From Burkholderiaceae bacterium (GTDB taxonomy: Bacteria; Pseudomonadota; Gammaproteobacteria; Burkholderiales; Burkholderiaceae_C), in assembly GCA_023262645.1 (NCBI GenBank), contig JALRAA010000118.1, positions 1 to 5,665 on the forward strand: DNA of 5,665 nucleotides, in the 5' to 3' direction. The notes under the pieces were generated by a model. It saw only the letters and a list, made by a program, of their open reading frames with translations, made no database searches and was not told the DNA's origin. This document shows, piece after piece, positions 4,619 through 5,665 of the stretch (position 1 is its first letter; each line of letters opens with the position of its first letter). The position numbers and the translations under genes were made by a program.

Positions 4619-5665
4619 TCAGCTGCGGTAGTCAGCGTTGATGGTGACGTATTCATGGCTCAAATCGCAAGTCCACACTTGGTCGTGCGCTTGACCACGG
4701 CCCAACAAAACCCGCACCGTGATTTCGTCTTGCTTCATGGTGCGTTGCCCGTCTTCTTCGCGGTAATCGGGGTGACGGCCGCCGCGCGTGGCCACATGCA
4801 CATCGTCCAAATACAAATCAATGCATGCTTGGTCTAAATCGGCAATGCCCGCGTACCCCACAGCAGCCAATATGCGACCGAGGTTAGGGTCGCTGGCAAA
4901 AAAAGCGGTTTTCACGAGAGGCGAATGCGCGATCGCATACGCCACTTGGCGGCATTCGGCACTGTCGCGTCCGCCTTCCACCCGAACCGTGATGAATTTG
5001 GTGGCGCCCTCACCGTCACGCACGATGGCCTGCGCCAACCACGTGGCTACGTCGATCAAAGCTTGTTTCAGCATTGCCGCCGCCGGGTTTTGCCAATCGG
5101 TCACCATGGCATTACCTGCCTTGCCGGTGGCGATCACTACGAACGAATCGTTGGTAGATGTGTCGCCATCGATGGTGATGCGGTTGAAAGAAGCTTCGGC
5201 CAACTCGTGGGCCAACGAGTGCATCAGCGTTGAATCGATGGCCGCATCGGTGGCCAAGAACCCCAGCATGGTGGCCATGTTCGGGCGAATCATGCCTGCC
5301 CCTTTGGACATGCCGGTGATGGTGACCGTGCGACCCTCTAGTTGAATTTGACGGCTGGTCGCTTTGGGCAAGGTGTCGGTGGTCATGATGGCTTGAGAAG
5401 CCAGCGACCAATGGTTTTCTGCGCGTGCCGACAGCGCTTTGGGCAAGCCATCGACGATCCGCTGAACTGGCAACGGCTCCATGATCACGCCGGTTGAAAA
5501 AGGCAGTATGTGTTGCGGCTTGACGCCAAGTTGGTTGGCCAATGCACTGCACACCGCGAACGCATGGTTCAAGCCGTCTTGACCCGTGCCCGCGTTGGCC
5601 ACGCCGGTGTTGATGACCAAGGCGCGTATGCCGTCGCCTTGCTTCATGTGGGCTCGGCAAAGTTG
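4619..5665 (-). CDS. argJ: Glutamate N-acetyltransferase ArgJ (5' end outside window)
   Basis: ArgJ moves the acetyl group from N-acetylornithine to glutamate, yielding ornithine and N-acetylglutamate in the cyclic arginine pathway; many homologues can also use acetyl-CoA. The frame is open past the window edge (residues QLCRAH precede the internal Met at 5647-5645), so 348 of about 400-410 residues are seen. The self-cleavage motif is present as PNMATMLG; its Thr (codon 5272-5270) becomes the N-terminal nucleophile of the beta chain. The oxyanion Thr-Gly lies in NTGVANAGTG; the residue after TG is usually Asn and here is Val. ITIDGDTSTNDSF, the substrate-site segment SDPNLGRILAAVGYAG, and the C-terminus LSHEYVTINADYRS complete the match. 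It heads the visible minus-strand operon, followed 3 nt later by the AAA+ ATPase. Confidence 0.96.
   Translation of the reverse strand, partial: QLCRAHMKQGDGIRALVINTGVANAGTGQDGLNHAFAVCSALANQLGVKPQHILPFSTGVIMEPLPVQRIVDGLPKALSARAENHWSLASQAIMTTDTLPKATSRQIQLEGRTVTITGMSKGAGMIRPNMATMLGFLATDAAIDSTLMHSLAHELAEASFNRITIDGDTSTNDSFVVIATGKAGNAMVTDWQNPAAAMLKQALIDVATWLAQAIVRDGEGATKFITVRVEGGRDSAECRQVAYAIAHSPLVKTAFFASDPNLGRILAAVGYAGIADLDQACIDLYLDDVHVATRGGRHPDYREEDGQRTMKQDEITVRVLLGRGQAHDQVWTCDLSHEYVTINADYRS

Noticed and set aside
4788..5345. Plus-strand open frame of 185 codons opposite argJ
   Set aside because: argJ is unmistakable on the minus strand; the antisense protein is low-complexity and matches no family I recognise.
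5112..5660. Second minus-strand open frame overlapping argJ in another frame
   Set aside because: The protein is rich in His and Arg, as expected from a shifted reading of argJ, and has no motifs.
1..5665. Search for tRNA, rRNA, CRISPR, insertion sequence or phage features
   Set aside because: Nearly all bases lie in recognised genes, and the gaps (25, 76 and 3 nt) are too small to hold such elements; no terminal inverted repeats or regularly spaced repeats were seen.

Overview
This window looks like an ordinary stretch of chromosome from a betaproteobacterium of the order Burkholderiales, most likely the Comamonadaceae (a freshwater Limnohabitans/Rhodoferax-type organism is my guess). The evidence is the gene order pilB-pilC-coaE-zapD facing mutT-(AAA+ ATPase)-argJ, the clearly betaproteobacterial form of every protein, moderate-to-high GC with heavy use of TTG for leucine, and very tight packing. 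No mobile element, RNA gene, CRISPR array or phage gene is visible, and composition looks uniform by eye.

Layout. The left half (1-3291) is read on the plus strand: the C-terminal part of the type IV pilus extension ATPase PilB (enters from outside the window), the inner-membrane platform protein PilC (overlaps pilB by 8 nt), dephospho-CoA kinase CoaE (25 nt after pilC, or 1 nt if a GTG start is used), a 76-nt gap, and the cell-division protein ZapD. The right half (3243-5665) is read on the minus strand, apparently as one operon: argJ (its 5' end lies beyond the window), then 3 nt later an uncharacterised AAA+ family ATPase (DUF815 type), then, with an ATGA stop/start overlap, a MutT-type Nudix hydrolase. 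The two units converge, and the last 49 nt of zapD and mutT are read on both strands.

The genes do not form one pathway. pilB/pilC build type IV pili, coaE makes coenzyme A, zapD bundles FtsZ filaments at the division ring, mutT probably cleans oxidised nucleotides, argJ makes ornithine and N-acetylglutamate for arginine synthesis, and the ATPase has no known role. What stands out is compaction. The usual pilD (prepilin peptidase) between pilC and coaE is absent. The usual yacG between zapD and mutT is absent, and the two flanking genes overlap. PilB has a short linker between its two zinc-binding cysteine pairs, and PilC lacks the N-terminal segment of about 55-60 residues found in most family members. 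I found no convincing new biological system. The best leads are these missing parts and the coupling of the uncharacterised ATPase to argJ and mutT.
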